In this document: in pieces, positions 22,732 through 34,187 of the stretch | Layout: every line of letters starts with the position of its first letter | Numbering within the stretch: position 1 is the stretch's first letter | From: Parapristionchus giblindavisi | Lineage: Eukaryota > Nematoda > Chromadorea > Rhabditida > Diplogasteridae | DNA: 64,000 nt | Direction: 5' to 3' | NCBI GenBank assembly: GCA_943737045.1 | Contig: CALSFV010000284.1 | Coordinates: forward strand, 439,001 to 503,000 | The notes under the pieces: generated by a model | What the model was told of the DNA's origin: nothing | Seen by the model: only the letters and a program-made list of their open reading frames with translations | Databases searched by the model: none | Translations under genes and position numbers: made by a program

Positions 22732-23691
22732 ATGTCTACTACAGTTCAGTTCAAGCTTCCTATTGGCTCCGGCCAAGACAACTACACTCGTTTCTCTTTA
22801 TCTGCTGATTCTCCTGATGAACTTCTTGCTCTTCTTGTATCCAGAATTGAATCGGAAGGTGGAAATGCTTCGAAGATTTCGTATATCGATGCTGATGGAG
22901 ATACTTGTGTGTTGAAGAGTGGAGAAGATCTTGAAGCAGCTATCGATCATTTCGAAGGACAAGCCATTGTTCTATCATTTATCAAATCATCTGAAGGTCG
23001 TCGTCATTCACGTCTTCGTTCTCGTTCACGATCAAGAGGAAATCGATCTCGTTCTCATTCACGAGGTAATCGTTCACGTTCATCTTCATCTTCATCATCT
23101 TCTTCGTCTTCTTCTTCATCATCATCATCCTCATCTGATTCTGATGGAGAGAAGAGGAAATGTAAGAAAGGAAAGAAAATGTGGAAGAAGATGAAGAAAT
23201 CCGGCAATCGTCATCCATTTGGACATAAACATCATCATCATCATAAGGGATATCATCACTTCGGTCCATTTGCATTCCCTAGACATCATGGTCGATTCGG
23301 ATCTCATCTTAATCGTCATTCAATGCCTCCATTCCCATTCCTTTATCGATTCCGTGATGGAGGATGTCCCCGTAGAGCTTCGATGGAAGGAGGATGTCAT
23401 CGTAAACGATCAATGATGGATGGAGGTTGTCCTCGTAGAAGATCAATGATGAATGGTGGATGGGGAGAAGGACGTCGACTTGGAGGAATGGAACATTTTG
23501 GAGGATGGCATGGACATCATCGTCATGGACCATTCGGAGGTAGAGGAGGATTTGGTCCATTTGGAGGTAGAGGTGGATTCGGTCACTTTGGTGGAAGAGG
23601 AGGATTTGGTCCATTTGGAGGAAGAGGAGAACACTTCGGAGGAGGTCGTCATGAAGGAGGATTTAGACGTCGTCGTCATCATTCTGAATGA
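22732..23691 (+). CDS. PB1-domain protein with RS, Ser, His and Gly-rich low-complexity tail
   Basis: A single uninterrupted frame of 319 residues, notable because its neighbours have many introns. Residues 1-85 form a PB1 domain: a basic residue in VQFKLP near the N-terminus and an acidic OPCA motif DADGDTCVLKSGEDLEAAI at about 54-72, so it may have both interaction faces. It continues with an Arg/Ser segment (RSRSRSRGNRSRS), an uninterrupted Ser run, a Lys-rich block, a His cluster, repeats of MMDGGCPRR type, and a C-terminal array of GGRGGFGPF repeats. It could bind RNA or form condensates through the RS and RGG/FG-like parts; that is inference from composition. I do not recognise an orthologue. 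Confidence 0.88.
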   Translation: MSTTVQFKLPIGSGQDNYTRFSLSADSPDELLALLVSRIESEGGNASKISYIDADGDTCVLKSGEDLEAAIDHFEGQAIVLSFIKSSEGRRHSRLRSRSRSRGNRSRSHSRGNRSRSSSSSSSSSSSSSSSSSSSDSDGEKRKCKKGKKMWKKMKKSGNRHPFGHKHHHHHKGYHHFGPFAFPRHHGRFGSHLNRHSMPPFPFLYRFRDGGCPRRASMEGGCHRKRSMMDGGCPRRRSMMNGGWGEGRRLGGMEHFGGWHGHHRHGPFGGRGGFGPFGGRGGFGHFGGRGGFGPFGGRGEHFGGGRHEGGFRRRRHHSE

Positions 23692-24826
23692 AAAATCTTT
23701 TAATGTGTTTATTGCATCCGATCATATTTATTCTATTACATTCTATGATTCACGATTTTCCATATTTACTTATGCCCCCATTTTTCGCAGTATCAGACGA
23801 TAGTTTTGATTTCTTATTAATATTATTTTAAAAATCTGAGAAAACGATTAAAAAGATCTCTTTTATTAGCTTTCTTATTATATTGTATTGTATCGCATAT
23901 ACTGTATGTGTTAATAAATAATTGTATATAAACAGTGTATTTCGTATTTTCATGAAATGGGAGAATGGGATTGGTAGTGGAGGGATTCTGGGTATTGAAT
24001 GTGTTGAAAGTAATGTTGAAAATATATTTGTCTGACCTCAGAGGATCGATTCATTTTATGTACCATAAAGAGTTTGATGAAATGAAGAGATGAGAAAAAA
24101 CTTCTATATTACTTGATCGATATAACGATGTTCACATGGAATTGATCATTGAAGGAAGATTGTTATAGATTGTAATGGTATTTGTTGTTTATCTAAGCTT
24201 TCTCCATCAATGATCATTTTATATGTGTTTACTTAGTGATAAGATATCAATGTGAGTAAACAGTTGTTTACTTTTAGTCCTTGGTTGGTGTTGGAACATA
24301 GTCGATTGAAAGTGTCTGACTAAGACAGAATGGGATTGTGAGATGGTTAAAGAATACAAGAATGGTATAATAATGAGTATTGATTATAGACGTCTCAATC
24401 AGAATATAAGAGATCTCCATTATTTCCTCGTATATCATCAACTCTTTCATTCAATCATTCATCATCTCATTCATCTAGTCAATCATGTACTAAATGCTTC
24501 CCTCAGGTATCATACATCTATCTATCCTTCAATCTTCTCAATAACAACTTCCTCCTCCCTTGTTTATAGATAAGATCAAATTGACTCTACTACACTATTC
24601 CATAGTAATCATGTACCTACTATTGAGTACATTGGAATGAGACTCAATAGATAGTATTATGTTTTCTTCTTCTCCATATTAATAGTATTGAATCTGTGAA
24701 TGAACGATAGAAGTAGTCAATGAGAGAGGAAAGAGAAAGGACAATAGAGAAAGACAAGTTCATTTCTTCCTACCCCTTACCTTCCTCTTCCTTCTTACTT
24801 CTTTTTCTTCTTATTACCCTCGAGAT
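23692..24826. other. Intergenic DNA, PB1 gene 3' end to GPAT start
   Basis: No supported gene. Candidate polyadenylation AATAAA occurs near 23914. The 76-aa frame near 24343 and the frame near 24720 lack domain or splice support. The latter runs into the TTC repeat encoding the GPAT Ser tract in another frame. Confidence 0.45.
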
Positions 24827-24835
24827 ATGTCTACC

Positions 24836-24866
<31 letters not shown>

Positions 24867-27800
24867 CTTCTTCTTCTTCTACCAATCAATTCAATCCATT
24901 GAGTCCTTCAATGGTTTGTCATACTGTAGTTTATTAGATCAAATCAATCAATATTCATAGGTAACTCTTCCATCTGCTTCTGATTATGTTGATCTACTTG
25001 AATTCTCATCATTTGGAGGTAAACCATGGCCTTTAGCTCTTGGTGTCAAACCACCTTCAAGGTACTGTACTTTACTCGATCGATCGATCGATCTTTTCCA
25101 CTGATTACTGTATTAGATGGTTCATTTGATTGTTAGTAGATAAGAGGGATGACTTTTATAGTATAATTAGTGTGTTCATATGGTTGGGGATGATTATAAG
25201 TGATGATAGAGGAATATGAGGGATTATTCCAATATGTTCACACTCAAGTAATGGATGTACATTATTCATTTGATAGATTGATATTGATATGATAATAAAT
25301 ATATGATATATTGTAGATGGTGTAGTGATCTTCGTTATACATGGAGTCGTTCAATTCCTCATTACTATCCATCTATGCATGATGAAGTTCTCAATGCTAA
25401 CAGGTTCATTCATATATATATATATATATACTATTTAAAAAAATGTATCCACATCAGACCTTTTCCTTTCTTTTCATGTCTTACTGTAGATTTCGAAAAT
25501 GATTGCTCCACGATTTATTTTCGAAAATAATTCGGGGTGAAATTGCTAAAAGAGATAGAAAATGAATCTCCGCTTTCATGGGAATCTATAATACGCGATA
25601 GATTTATTATTGAATCAAAAATATTTTCGAAAGAAAATAATAATGTTTATGCGATTACGAGAAAACACGGAACAAAATATAAAGAGAAGATGGAAACGGT
25701 AGATTATCAAATCATAACAGTCGAAATAAAATGATTGTGGGGAATGGGGAGATCAAATCAATCTTCACTAAATCAAGGGAAACTAAAATTAATCCTTTTT
25801 CCCTGTCGTATAAGCTCTAGGAAAGAACCTATTATGCTTTTAATGAAAACTTGCGTACATTTTCGGTGGCCTCATCGAATTATTTTTATATAGTGTGTCG
25901 ATTTAGAAAAATTGTTATTTTTCGCTTAAATTTTAATCTTTCACGTAAAAAAATGAGCTTTATATAGCGGGTTGACCCTTAAAATGAGCCATATATAGTG
26001 GGTCAATCCTCACACTGTGAGGGTTTGAAAATGTATGAAAACTTGTGCCTAGGCTATTTCCGATTAAAGATTTTTTATTTTCCTATGATGAGCTTTGGTG
26101 TCAATTTCCTCTAATCGTGCTTCAACGGTGTCTAAATTTGTTTGTTTACTAATTTCTTTTGGTACCAGAGCTCGTTTTACGAAGAAAGACATGTATTCAG
26201 CGAAAATAAAATAGGAATTTAGGAGGATAGTGAGACTGAGAGTGAACTAATGGGTTGTCATACAAGATGAAGGAAAGGAGAGGAAATTGAACCTTTTGGA
26301 ATTGTATCGATACTATGAAATAGTGATAATGATTATTTGCAGAGTAAATGATATGATATCTCGTTCTATTACTCCAGAGATGACAATGAGGAAACTGAAA
26401 GCTAAGGTTGATTATTGTATATAACTCTATTATATAATATTAAATGAATAATTGTAATAGGCAGGTCAATACTTTTGTGAGATTCGAGCATCTCTCAATA
26501 GATTCATCTGTAGAATATGTGGATATCTGTTGTTCAAGGTATTTTTAATTATATCTTTCATTCATCTAAGTATTTATTAAAAGAAATAGATAATAATGGA
26601 TATTCATTCAGGTATTTCGTAAATTCTGTTCTAAACTCCTCGTTGTTCCCTCACAAATGGATGTATTGAAAAAGGCTGAAGAGGTTAGATTCTTAAGTTA
26701 TATTATATGTCAATATCAATTATCGTACCTCAAAGTTTCTTATTGCAGTGAAAGTTTCAGAAACATAGTGAACGTTTTTGAAGCGTTCTGAAAGTTTCAC
26801 AACGCTTCAATCCTGTTTTTTTTAATCTCAATTCGAGTGTTTGTTTCTATTTTTCTCATGTTTTCTTTATATATGAGTCATTACCAACATATTATGATTA
26901 ATACATAAAAAATATTAGCACTAATAACATGATATATAAATTTCCTGGGAGCAAGTGAAAGCTCAGTTCACGATAAGTGATACTACCGTGTGCTTAGCAA
27001 TTCTGATTCACGGTTCCGGCTCGTGAGAGGAGGAATGAGCAGGGTGGGCAAACTTTGTTCTATTCTTTTATTTTATTGTTCTACGTGAAGTTGCTTTTGC
27101 TGCGCACATACATATTATCTTTCACTTGTTCGCATTTCTCGTCTTCATCGCTTACAATTTCACTCGTATTCATTAAAAAGACGCGGTTAGTCCACTAATT
27201 CAATGGTTGTGTTCGTCCAGGAATCGTTCGCTGATGTCGTCTTTCAACTCCAATCCACACTTCTCGCTACGGGGCAGCTGAATCTAATCTGGTGAGTCCT
27301 GTTTTTAGTATTTACTTTGTGAATTGAGCATATTGCTGTGCGGAACCTTTCATCATTGATTTACTCATTATTTTCCATTTAGGGCTTCTCTCAGCGTCTC
27401 GCTTCACCGTCTATGCAGACTACAGCAAAGCTCGGTGAGTACACTTAGTTTTCTTTTTATTTCCTTTTTTCACTTGTCCAGGTCTACATCAGTACATTGT
27501 ACAATGCTCACTGTTTTACATCACGTACCGCTATTTCATCAATACATATTCTCCGTATTTATATATTCATCAGTCCATCCAGAAATTGCATAGATGTGGG
27601 CAAATTATTGTGTAAGATATTGGTTGAACTATGGTAGTTGATATGGGGAGGACGGTTAAAAAGGTGAACATGATTAAATAATTGGGTTCTTCGTACTAAA
27701 TTGCCTAATGAGTGATTTTATATTACAGTTCTGGACTACTCCTTCGTCTCATCATACGGGAATCTCCTTTGAAGTCGCACGATCGGCGGTTTGTATCTTT

Positions 27801-29486
27801 ATACTATGAATATTGAATAAAGTCAACAATATGACTTCGAATTTTTACTACTGCAGAAGCCAAGATCGCCCCAAACTGGGGCGGAGCCAGGGCCGAATCG
27901 AGCCAGATATTATTGGGGTAATAATAGTTTAGCCTCCGAATCCCTAAACCGTGATATCCCAGAACATTCCGATTTCCTGAATGTCTTCAAAGGCATGAAT
28001 CGTGGTAGACTGGAAGTTATCCTAAACCGGGATAAACCTTCGCTGATTTTGCTCTAAACTACACCATAAGGAGAGAATGATCAAGATGTGGGGCAAAGAG
28101 TGTGAGATAATCAACGGAAAGTCAAACTGGGGAGTATACGACTTCTGCCCCCTATTTTAGGCGCCGTCCCCAATCTGGGCTTCTGCAGTAGTGCCGAATT
28201 TTTGTTACATGAATTGTGAGAGATGAATTGTCGATTGTAGGATCATTCGGGTCCATCTAATCGTGATGATAGAAGAGATGAAAGGAAGAAAGTAGGAGCT
28301 GATAGAAAGATCGAGGAGGTATCGTGGTTGATCATACTATTGTTTCATTTACTTTATTAGAAAAATGATTCTCTCATATGGTCTGTCGATTTAATTTTAT
28401 ACTGTTAAGTAGTCTCTATTGAAAGTTTGCGGATGTACCATACCCTTAATTCAATCAATAATTCATTCAGGAACCGGTATCTGGTTCAGATGATGATAGA
28501 AGAAAGAATGACTCATGACATCGTTCACCATCTCCATATATTGATTCTGATCTTGATGAAGATACTTGTCGTAAGATGAAACACAGTATGGTATCGGTCG
28601 TGAAGAAGCCCTAGTCTCATACCTACCGTAATCACCCACATTCCCTTGCTTTGAGACTCAATTTTATTTGGACTGTAGCGTAATCCTCACTTGTTTAGTG
28701 ATTGATTTTTGTGCATACCTTGGATTTCCGTTCATATTTCTCCCCGAGATTGTTGTGTTTATCGATTGATCAATAAATATTTCACCAATCAATATTTGGT
28801 TTATTGAGTATTCGAACAGTTGAAAGATAATATGTGCACAGCAAAAGCAACTTCACGTAGAAAAATAAAATAAAAGAATAAAACAAAGTTTGCCCACCCT
28901 GCTCACTCCTCCTCTCATGAGCCGGAACCGTGAATCAGAATTGCTCAGCACACGGTAGTTTCACTTATCGTGAACTGAGCTTTCACTTGCTCCCAGGAAA
29001 TTCATATATAATGTTATTAGTGTTAATATTTTTTTATGTATTGATCATAATATGTTGGTAATGACTCATATATAAAGAAAACATGAGAAAAATAGAAACA
29101 AACACTCGAATTGAGATTAAAAAAACAGGATTGAAGCGTTGTGAAACTTTCAGAACGCTTCAAAAACGTTCACTATGTTTCTGAAACTTTCACTGCAACA
29201 AGAAACTTTGAGGTACGATATATAACGTGAATAGAATGGAAAGAGGAGAGGAGAGAAGGAAATCTTCCTTGTTCATTCTATTACTTGATTCATTCTGACG
29301 TATAACTAACGTCAAATAATGTACAACCTTTTAAAATTAAGATAGAAACAAGTGATTACTGTAATTATGACAATTGATAAGTATTGATTATTTCAGACAG
29401 GAATTCCTTTGGTTTATCTTCCACTTCATAGATCTCATCTTGATTATCTGCTCATTACGTTTGTTATTATATCTAATACTGAACCA

Positions 29487-29563
<77 letters not shown>

Positions 29564-32500
29564 TTCATCTTTTGATCTATTCAAGTGGCACACAATATCA
29601 CATTTTTTGGATGCACAAACAGCACTTGAAATATTGAAAATATATCTTAATCCTAATTATAAATTAGTATTTAAGATGGTCAAATTGGCATTTTGGACTT
29701 CGTCTTCCACATATAGCATCAGGAGATAATCTCAATCTAAGTGGATTTGGGTATGTATTCATTGATTCATTGAAGTAATGAGAGAAGACGGGGAATATGT
29801 CATGAATGAGAGATAGATTCATTCAATTAGATATTGATGTATAATAGATGGAGAGACATATTGATTGATGAGACTATGAGAGTCGTTTAGTATATCTCAT
29901 GAATATACTCTATTCATTGTATCTATTATATTACATATGTGGATCCATCTTCGTACACAAATACAATTGAGCTCTTATGCATCTAGTCCATAGGTCGAAT
30001 AGCTAGGTTATTGGTTTTCAAAATCCGGTCAGGGTTTTCGATTTTTGGCTAATTTGGTTCAAAATCCGGTCAGGTTTTTCAATTTTTGTGAAATTTTGGG
30101 TCAAAATCCGGTCATGCTTGGTACTTTGTAACATACTTTTCGACCTATGATCTAGTCATACTCTCAGTGGCAGTCTGATATACACATTACCCACATATGA
30201 TGTATTGTCAGATGGCTTCTTCGTGCAACTGGAGCTTTCTTTATTCGACGTCGATTAGCTCCAGATGATGAAGGAGGAAAAGATCAATTGTATAGGTATA
30301 TACCGTATTCTATTATGGAATATATCAGGGCTGTGCGGAAAAAGCTTTTCGGAAAATTCCGGAAAAATTATTTCTCGGAAAATTAGGAAAAATCTAAATT
30401 CGCTTTAATACTCAAATTTTCGTGAGTTTCTCGATTTTTTGCTTTATCGAGGTCCAGAAAATTAGAATGGCTACACGGAACATGAAACAGAAACACAGAA
30501 CAAGAAATCAAGAATTAAAGCTCATAGACAAGAATCGGAATGTTAATGGCAAGGGACTGCAATTGATTAACATTCACTTTTTGAAAATGTAGAATAAAAC
30601 GAGTATTTCAGTATATGGGGAGATAAAATTTTTTGAATGTGTTTTCTCCCGAATACCGTAATCATCGAAAAATTGGATTTTTTTCTAGAGAACAAAAAGA
30701 TTCAAAAGATTTTTTTACAAATTCGGAAAATTTTCCGACTTTTCTCGGTAAATCGGAAAATCAGAAAACGGAAAATGCACAACCCTGGAATATATTTATT
30801 ATTGACTGATTGATTGATTGTAGAAGTGTTCTTCATTCATACATTGATGAAATACTGAAACATAATCTCTCATTGGAGTTCTTCCTTGAAGGAACGAGGT
30901 ATCAATTGATCTACCATCCATTCAATATTCTTTGAATGGTTCTTTATTTACTATATTGACTTGACATATATGATACATTGAAGAAATCGTTTCGGAAAGC
31001 CATTAATGCCTAAGAATGGACTTATCTCTAATGTAGTTGAAGCTGTTCAACAAGGTATACTATATATTATTTCTATCTCTATCAAGATATAATGAATTAA
31101 GGTGTAATCAATGATTGTTATCTTGTTCCTGTATCTATCACGTATGATCAAGTAGCTGAAGGAATTTTCCTTAATGAATTAATGGGAATTCCTAAAGTAT
31201 ATCCTCTAATATAAATTGATCTTTGATCTTTGATCTTTATCATTATAGGTTCGTGAGAATCTATGGATGGTATTGAAGGGAATGGTAAAAGGATTTGGAA
31301 TGCTTCCATGTGGAGTAGTCAGAATGAATATGGGAGCTCCTGTATTGTTATCCGTTAGTTCATTTCATTTCATATTAAAATATCTTTTTTTCTTATATAT
31401 TATGCATATCGTCAGTTATACATGAATCACTAATCCGAACAACTTTAACTTTACATTTGAAAGAAACAGAAATGTTTATGTATAACAGAGTGGAAGATAT
31501 TATTTTATATGTATTCATAGGATGTTGATTATGAATAATATAGATTATTCAGGAGTATATATCATCAATATCTAGTTGTGTTACTCGTTCATCTCCACCA
31601 TCTAGATTGAAGAGATCACCTAATAGTTTCTCTTATCGGTTTGTTATATTATATATCTTCATCTATTCATATTATATATGATTACAGTGAACTTCTGCCA
31701 TGGAATGCTCCATCAATAGGAATAGATCGTGCTCTTGTAAGAGGAATTGGAATACATATTCTATATGGTATATCATTCATTATTCATTCATTCATCTCTT
31801 GCATTATAGAAGCCGCACACATTGGATCCATTCATCTTGCCTCAATTTTGGCTACAGTACTCTTATGCAAGGTATACGGTGACTATTGCAAATCAATCAA
31901 TAGTATCATAATTACAGTATCGAGAAGGAGGTGAACGAGAAGATGTGGAGAGAGATATTGAATGGTTGGCAATGAGATTAGTTCATCAAGGATATGAGGT
32001 TCATATCATCTCTTATTATCAATATCCAACACTTTCATATCTTTTTCTTTATCATTATTATCATTAATCTGATTTATAGGTAGTAGGATGGGAGAATGGT
32101 AGATCAACAGGTAAAAGAGTACTCAACTATGCATATAACTATGTTAGTGATTCAATTGAATTGAATGATACATTCATTCGACCTGTTCCTACTCATAGGT
32201 TTGTTATCAGTAATTATCATTACTCTTCCATCCTAATTACTTCACATTTAGATCTCTGGTCCGTCTCGCATATTCTCGAAATGCACTTTTACCTAATCTC
32301 GCACTCAAAGCTGCCATTGGTATCTTTCTCTTGATCTAATATGATTATCGATTGATTGATTGATTGATTTCTCTCATTATCAGGCCTTGCCCTTTGTCCT
32401 TATCGTCCAGATGATATCATATCAATAGATGAGATTATTGATGAAGCTTGTGATATATGTGAATGGATGCACTTTGAGGCTATATTCTGCAAGGTTTGAT

Positions 32501-33236
32501 CTTTGATCTTTGATCTTTATCATGTGAATAGATGATTTGTAGCCATGTGAAGTATTACGTGATCGTCTATTGGATACATTGATTGGACAAGATATGTCAT
32601 CATTTGGAAATATTCATACTGGACCTGTTCAGTTGATTAATGTCAATGGAGATACACACAAAACATTCATTAAAGTATTATTATATTATATTATTATATT
32701 ATGCATAGAGGGAATTTGACTATTTATTGATTGTCTTTGTGCAATATTCAATCGATAATATTTAGATACGTGATTCAGTAAATTCTCGTGATATTCTTGT
32801 ATTCTATTCTAATCTTCTTCGTCCATTCTTCCAATCATATCATTTAGTTCTATCAAGATTAATCGATAATCCTCGTCCATGTAAAGGTAGGAATAAGTAT
32901 TCATTCATTTATTCATCATTATAATCTATCATTCATTCAGAAAGTGATTTCATTCGTGAAACGATTCGTCATTATCTTAATAAGAAGAATGAGACTCCAT
33001 TCCCATTATGGTGTTAGTTATTCCCTATGAATAATCATAACAATATCATTCATTCAATCTTTTCAGTAGAATCAGCTAATTCTGATTCAATTCGTAATTG
33101 TCTATCAATTATTCGTGAGAAGGCTATTATCACTCCAATCACATCACCTACTTTATCTGCTTCTTCTATTGAATCATTAGAACAAGCATTGGACCATTTT
33201 ACTCGTATCCTCACAGTTTATAATCCATCTAAGTAA
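24827..33236 (+). CDS. Glycerol-3-phosphate acyltransferase, mitochondrial (GPAM) type
   Basis: Catalyses acylation of glycerol-3-phosphate, the first step of glycerolipid synthesis, normally at the outer mitochondrial membrane. About 24 exons encode about 730 residues. The N-terminus is MSTT followed by a Ser run from TTC repeats. All four PlsB-type motifs are present: I, PLHRSHLDYLLIT with HX4D; II, GAFFIRRRLAPDDEGGKDQL; III, LEFFLEGTR; IV, YLVPVSITYD. Further matches are LPHIASGDNLNL and PWNAPSIGIDRALV. The exon break at 29458/29676 is phase 2 and restores a gap-free motif I to IASG spacing. The last exon ends at 33236. Introns hold a 2.5-kb transposon (26723-29218), a 70-bp TA run and two hAT-like elements. 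Confidence 0.95.
25895..26020. repeat. Dispersed repeat with TATATAGTGGGTCGA motifs, copy 1
   Basis: In a GPAT intron. Shares GTTATTTTTCGCTTAAAT, GCTTTATATAG(T/C)GGGT and CTCACnCTGTGAG with 41873-42010. Each copy has three direct GGGTC-type subrepeats. Termini are undefined. Confidence 0.8.
27203..28518 (+). CDS. Five-exon gene model carried inside the TIR transposon
   Basis: Exons 27203-27291, 27383-27434, 27729-27788, 28241-28318 and 28471-28518 total 327 bp (108 codons and a stop). All junctions have GT/AG sites and the phases match. It starts MVVFVQESFADVVFQLQ, continues through FWTTPSSHHTGISFEVAR, then a charged RDDRRDERKKVGADRK stretch. It stops at TGA in NDS*. Open frame continues beyond that TGA as HRSPSPYIDSDLDEDTC, which suggests a longer ancestral protein cut by a C-to-T nonsense change. 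It does not resemble a transposase. I infer a captured host gene fragment; the parent is not recognised. The intron before exon 4 contains the nested element. Confidence 0.55.
27847..28192. mobile_element. Nested 346-bp element inside the long-TIR transposon
   Basis: Ends ACTACTGCAGAAGCC and GGCTTCTGCAGTAGT are inverted repeats. The GC-rich interior (CCCCAAACTGGGGCGG) contrasts with its AT-rich surroundings. It lies within an intron of the nested gene model, so it inserted after the exons were already in place. Confidence 0.8.
29491..29560. repeat. (TA)35 microsatellite in a GPAT intron
   Basis: An uninterrupted 70-bp TA run flanked by GAACCAT and ATGGTTC, so the locus can fold into a hairpin. 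It lies in intron 29459-29675, 32 bp past the donor. Confidence 0.95.
29989..30149. mobile_element. 160-bp hAT-like MITE (family M160), copy 2
   Basis: Inverse orientation copy of 15548-15707. Ends CATAGGTCGA and TCGACCTATG, flanked by a perfect 8-bp duplication ATCTAGTC (29981-29988 and 30150-30157). It lies in a GPAT intron. Confidence 0.9.
30326..30787. mobile_element. 462-bp hAT-type non-autonomous element
   Basis: Ends CAGGGCTGTGC and GCACAACCCTG are inverted, in the CAGGG form common for hAT elements. The flanking duplication GAATATAT (30318-30325 and 30788-30795) is perfect. The interior is AT-rich with many GGAAAA/TTTTCC blocks and no gene. It lies in a GPAT intron. Confidence 0.92.
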
Positions 33237-34187
33237 TACCCTCAGGGTCTCCTCGTCCATTTTGATGTTTATTGGTTGATAGCAGTTATTCCTTGTACAA
33301 AGTTAACTAGGTAGCATAGCATAATCAGCATTGAATAGATTGTTATTTTCCGTTTGTTCTCGTTTAGGAATAATAATTAATTGAGGACGATTATTCGTTC
33401 AATAAACTTTTTCTTTGATCACCTAATTTATCAGTGAACCGGAATGATCATCTACATGACAGAACAGAATAAGTTAAGGGGGGGGGGGAGTGCCGGAGAG
33501 TGATGTTATTAGGTTTCGTTGAAAGCACAAGACTTATCCGTACAATGGAATAAAGGAGCCGATAGGGATTCAAAGCATGATAGACTACCGGTTTTGAGTG
33601 GGTCAAAACACCGATACTACGCTGAGATGAGATTACTGGATAAAGTAGGAACTGGTATGGTCAATAGTTGATAATAAAGGGGGATAGATTTAAATCACTG
33701 CGATATATAACTATTCTCTACGAGGAAACAATATGGAATTAGCTAAACAAAAGATACACAAAATCAAATATACGCGATTGTTTTCCCTGGGCAGGTCCAG
33801 ATGCATCTAGCAAGATGGAAGGGAAACACGGACAAGTTCAAAACCCTGAATTCGTACGGTATCGCTCTGCTTTACAAGCCACTATGATACCAATCAACTA
33901 TGATAATACTCTTACTTAAGACACTAAAACTGACTCATAGTGACGATAATCGTGGCGAGAAAGCAGAACGAGCCATGGAAGCGGTTAACAGCTAGTAACG
34001 CCGTACCGTCCGAGTGGGATGGATATCCCATTATGTAAAAAGGAACAAGAATGAATAGACCAAAGGGAAAAGAACATGCCAAACTGTCACTACAATATAA
34101 TTACTAGGAAGAAAAGAAGATGATGGATGGACAAGTGTACAGGTTGGAAAGGGATAAATCAACAATTGGCAAGTGAGCAAGGAAAGT
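33237..34187. other. Convergent intergenic region between GPAT and eIF4E
   Basis: The 3' ends of a plus-strand and a minus-strand gene face each other across 951 bp. It contains an 11-G run at 33478-33488. No ORF or repeat family is recognised in the rest. Confidence 0.5.

Larger units (their letters stand above)
26723..29218. mobile_element. 2.5-kb long-TIR DNA transposon in GPAT intron 6
   Basis: Both ends carry inverted repeats of about 400 bp (left 26723 to about 27135; right about 28815-29218) beginning TCGTACCTCAAAGTTTCTT. TA dinucleotides flank both ends, as for Tc1/mariner-type insertion. The inverted arms include CAGTGAAAGTTTCAGAAAC and TTCTACGTGAAGTTGC. No transposase is recognisable inside. 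The interior holds a five-exon gene model (27203-28518) and a nested foldback (27847-28192). The host intron still has its own donor (after 26684) and acceptor (before 29396). Confidence 0.88.

Noticed and set aside
29409..29729. Open frame running through the (TA)35 run as an Ile-Tyr repeat
   Set aside because: A donor at 29459 and acceptor at 29675 restore the GPAT motif I to IASG spacing without gaps, so the TA run is intronic.
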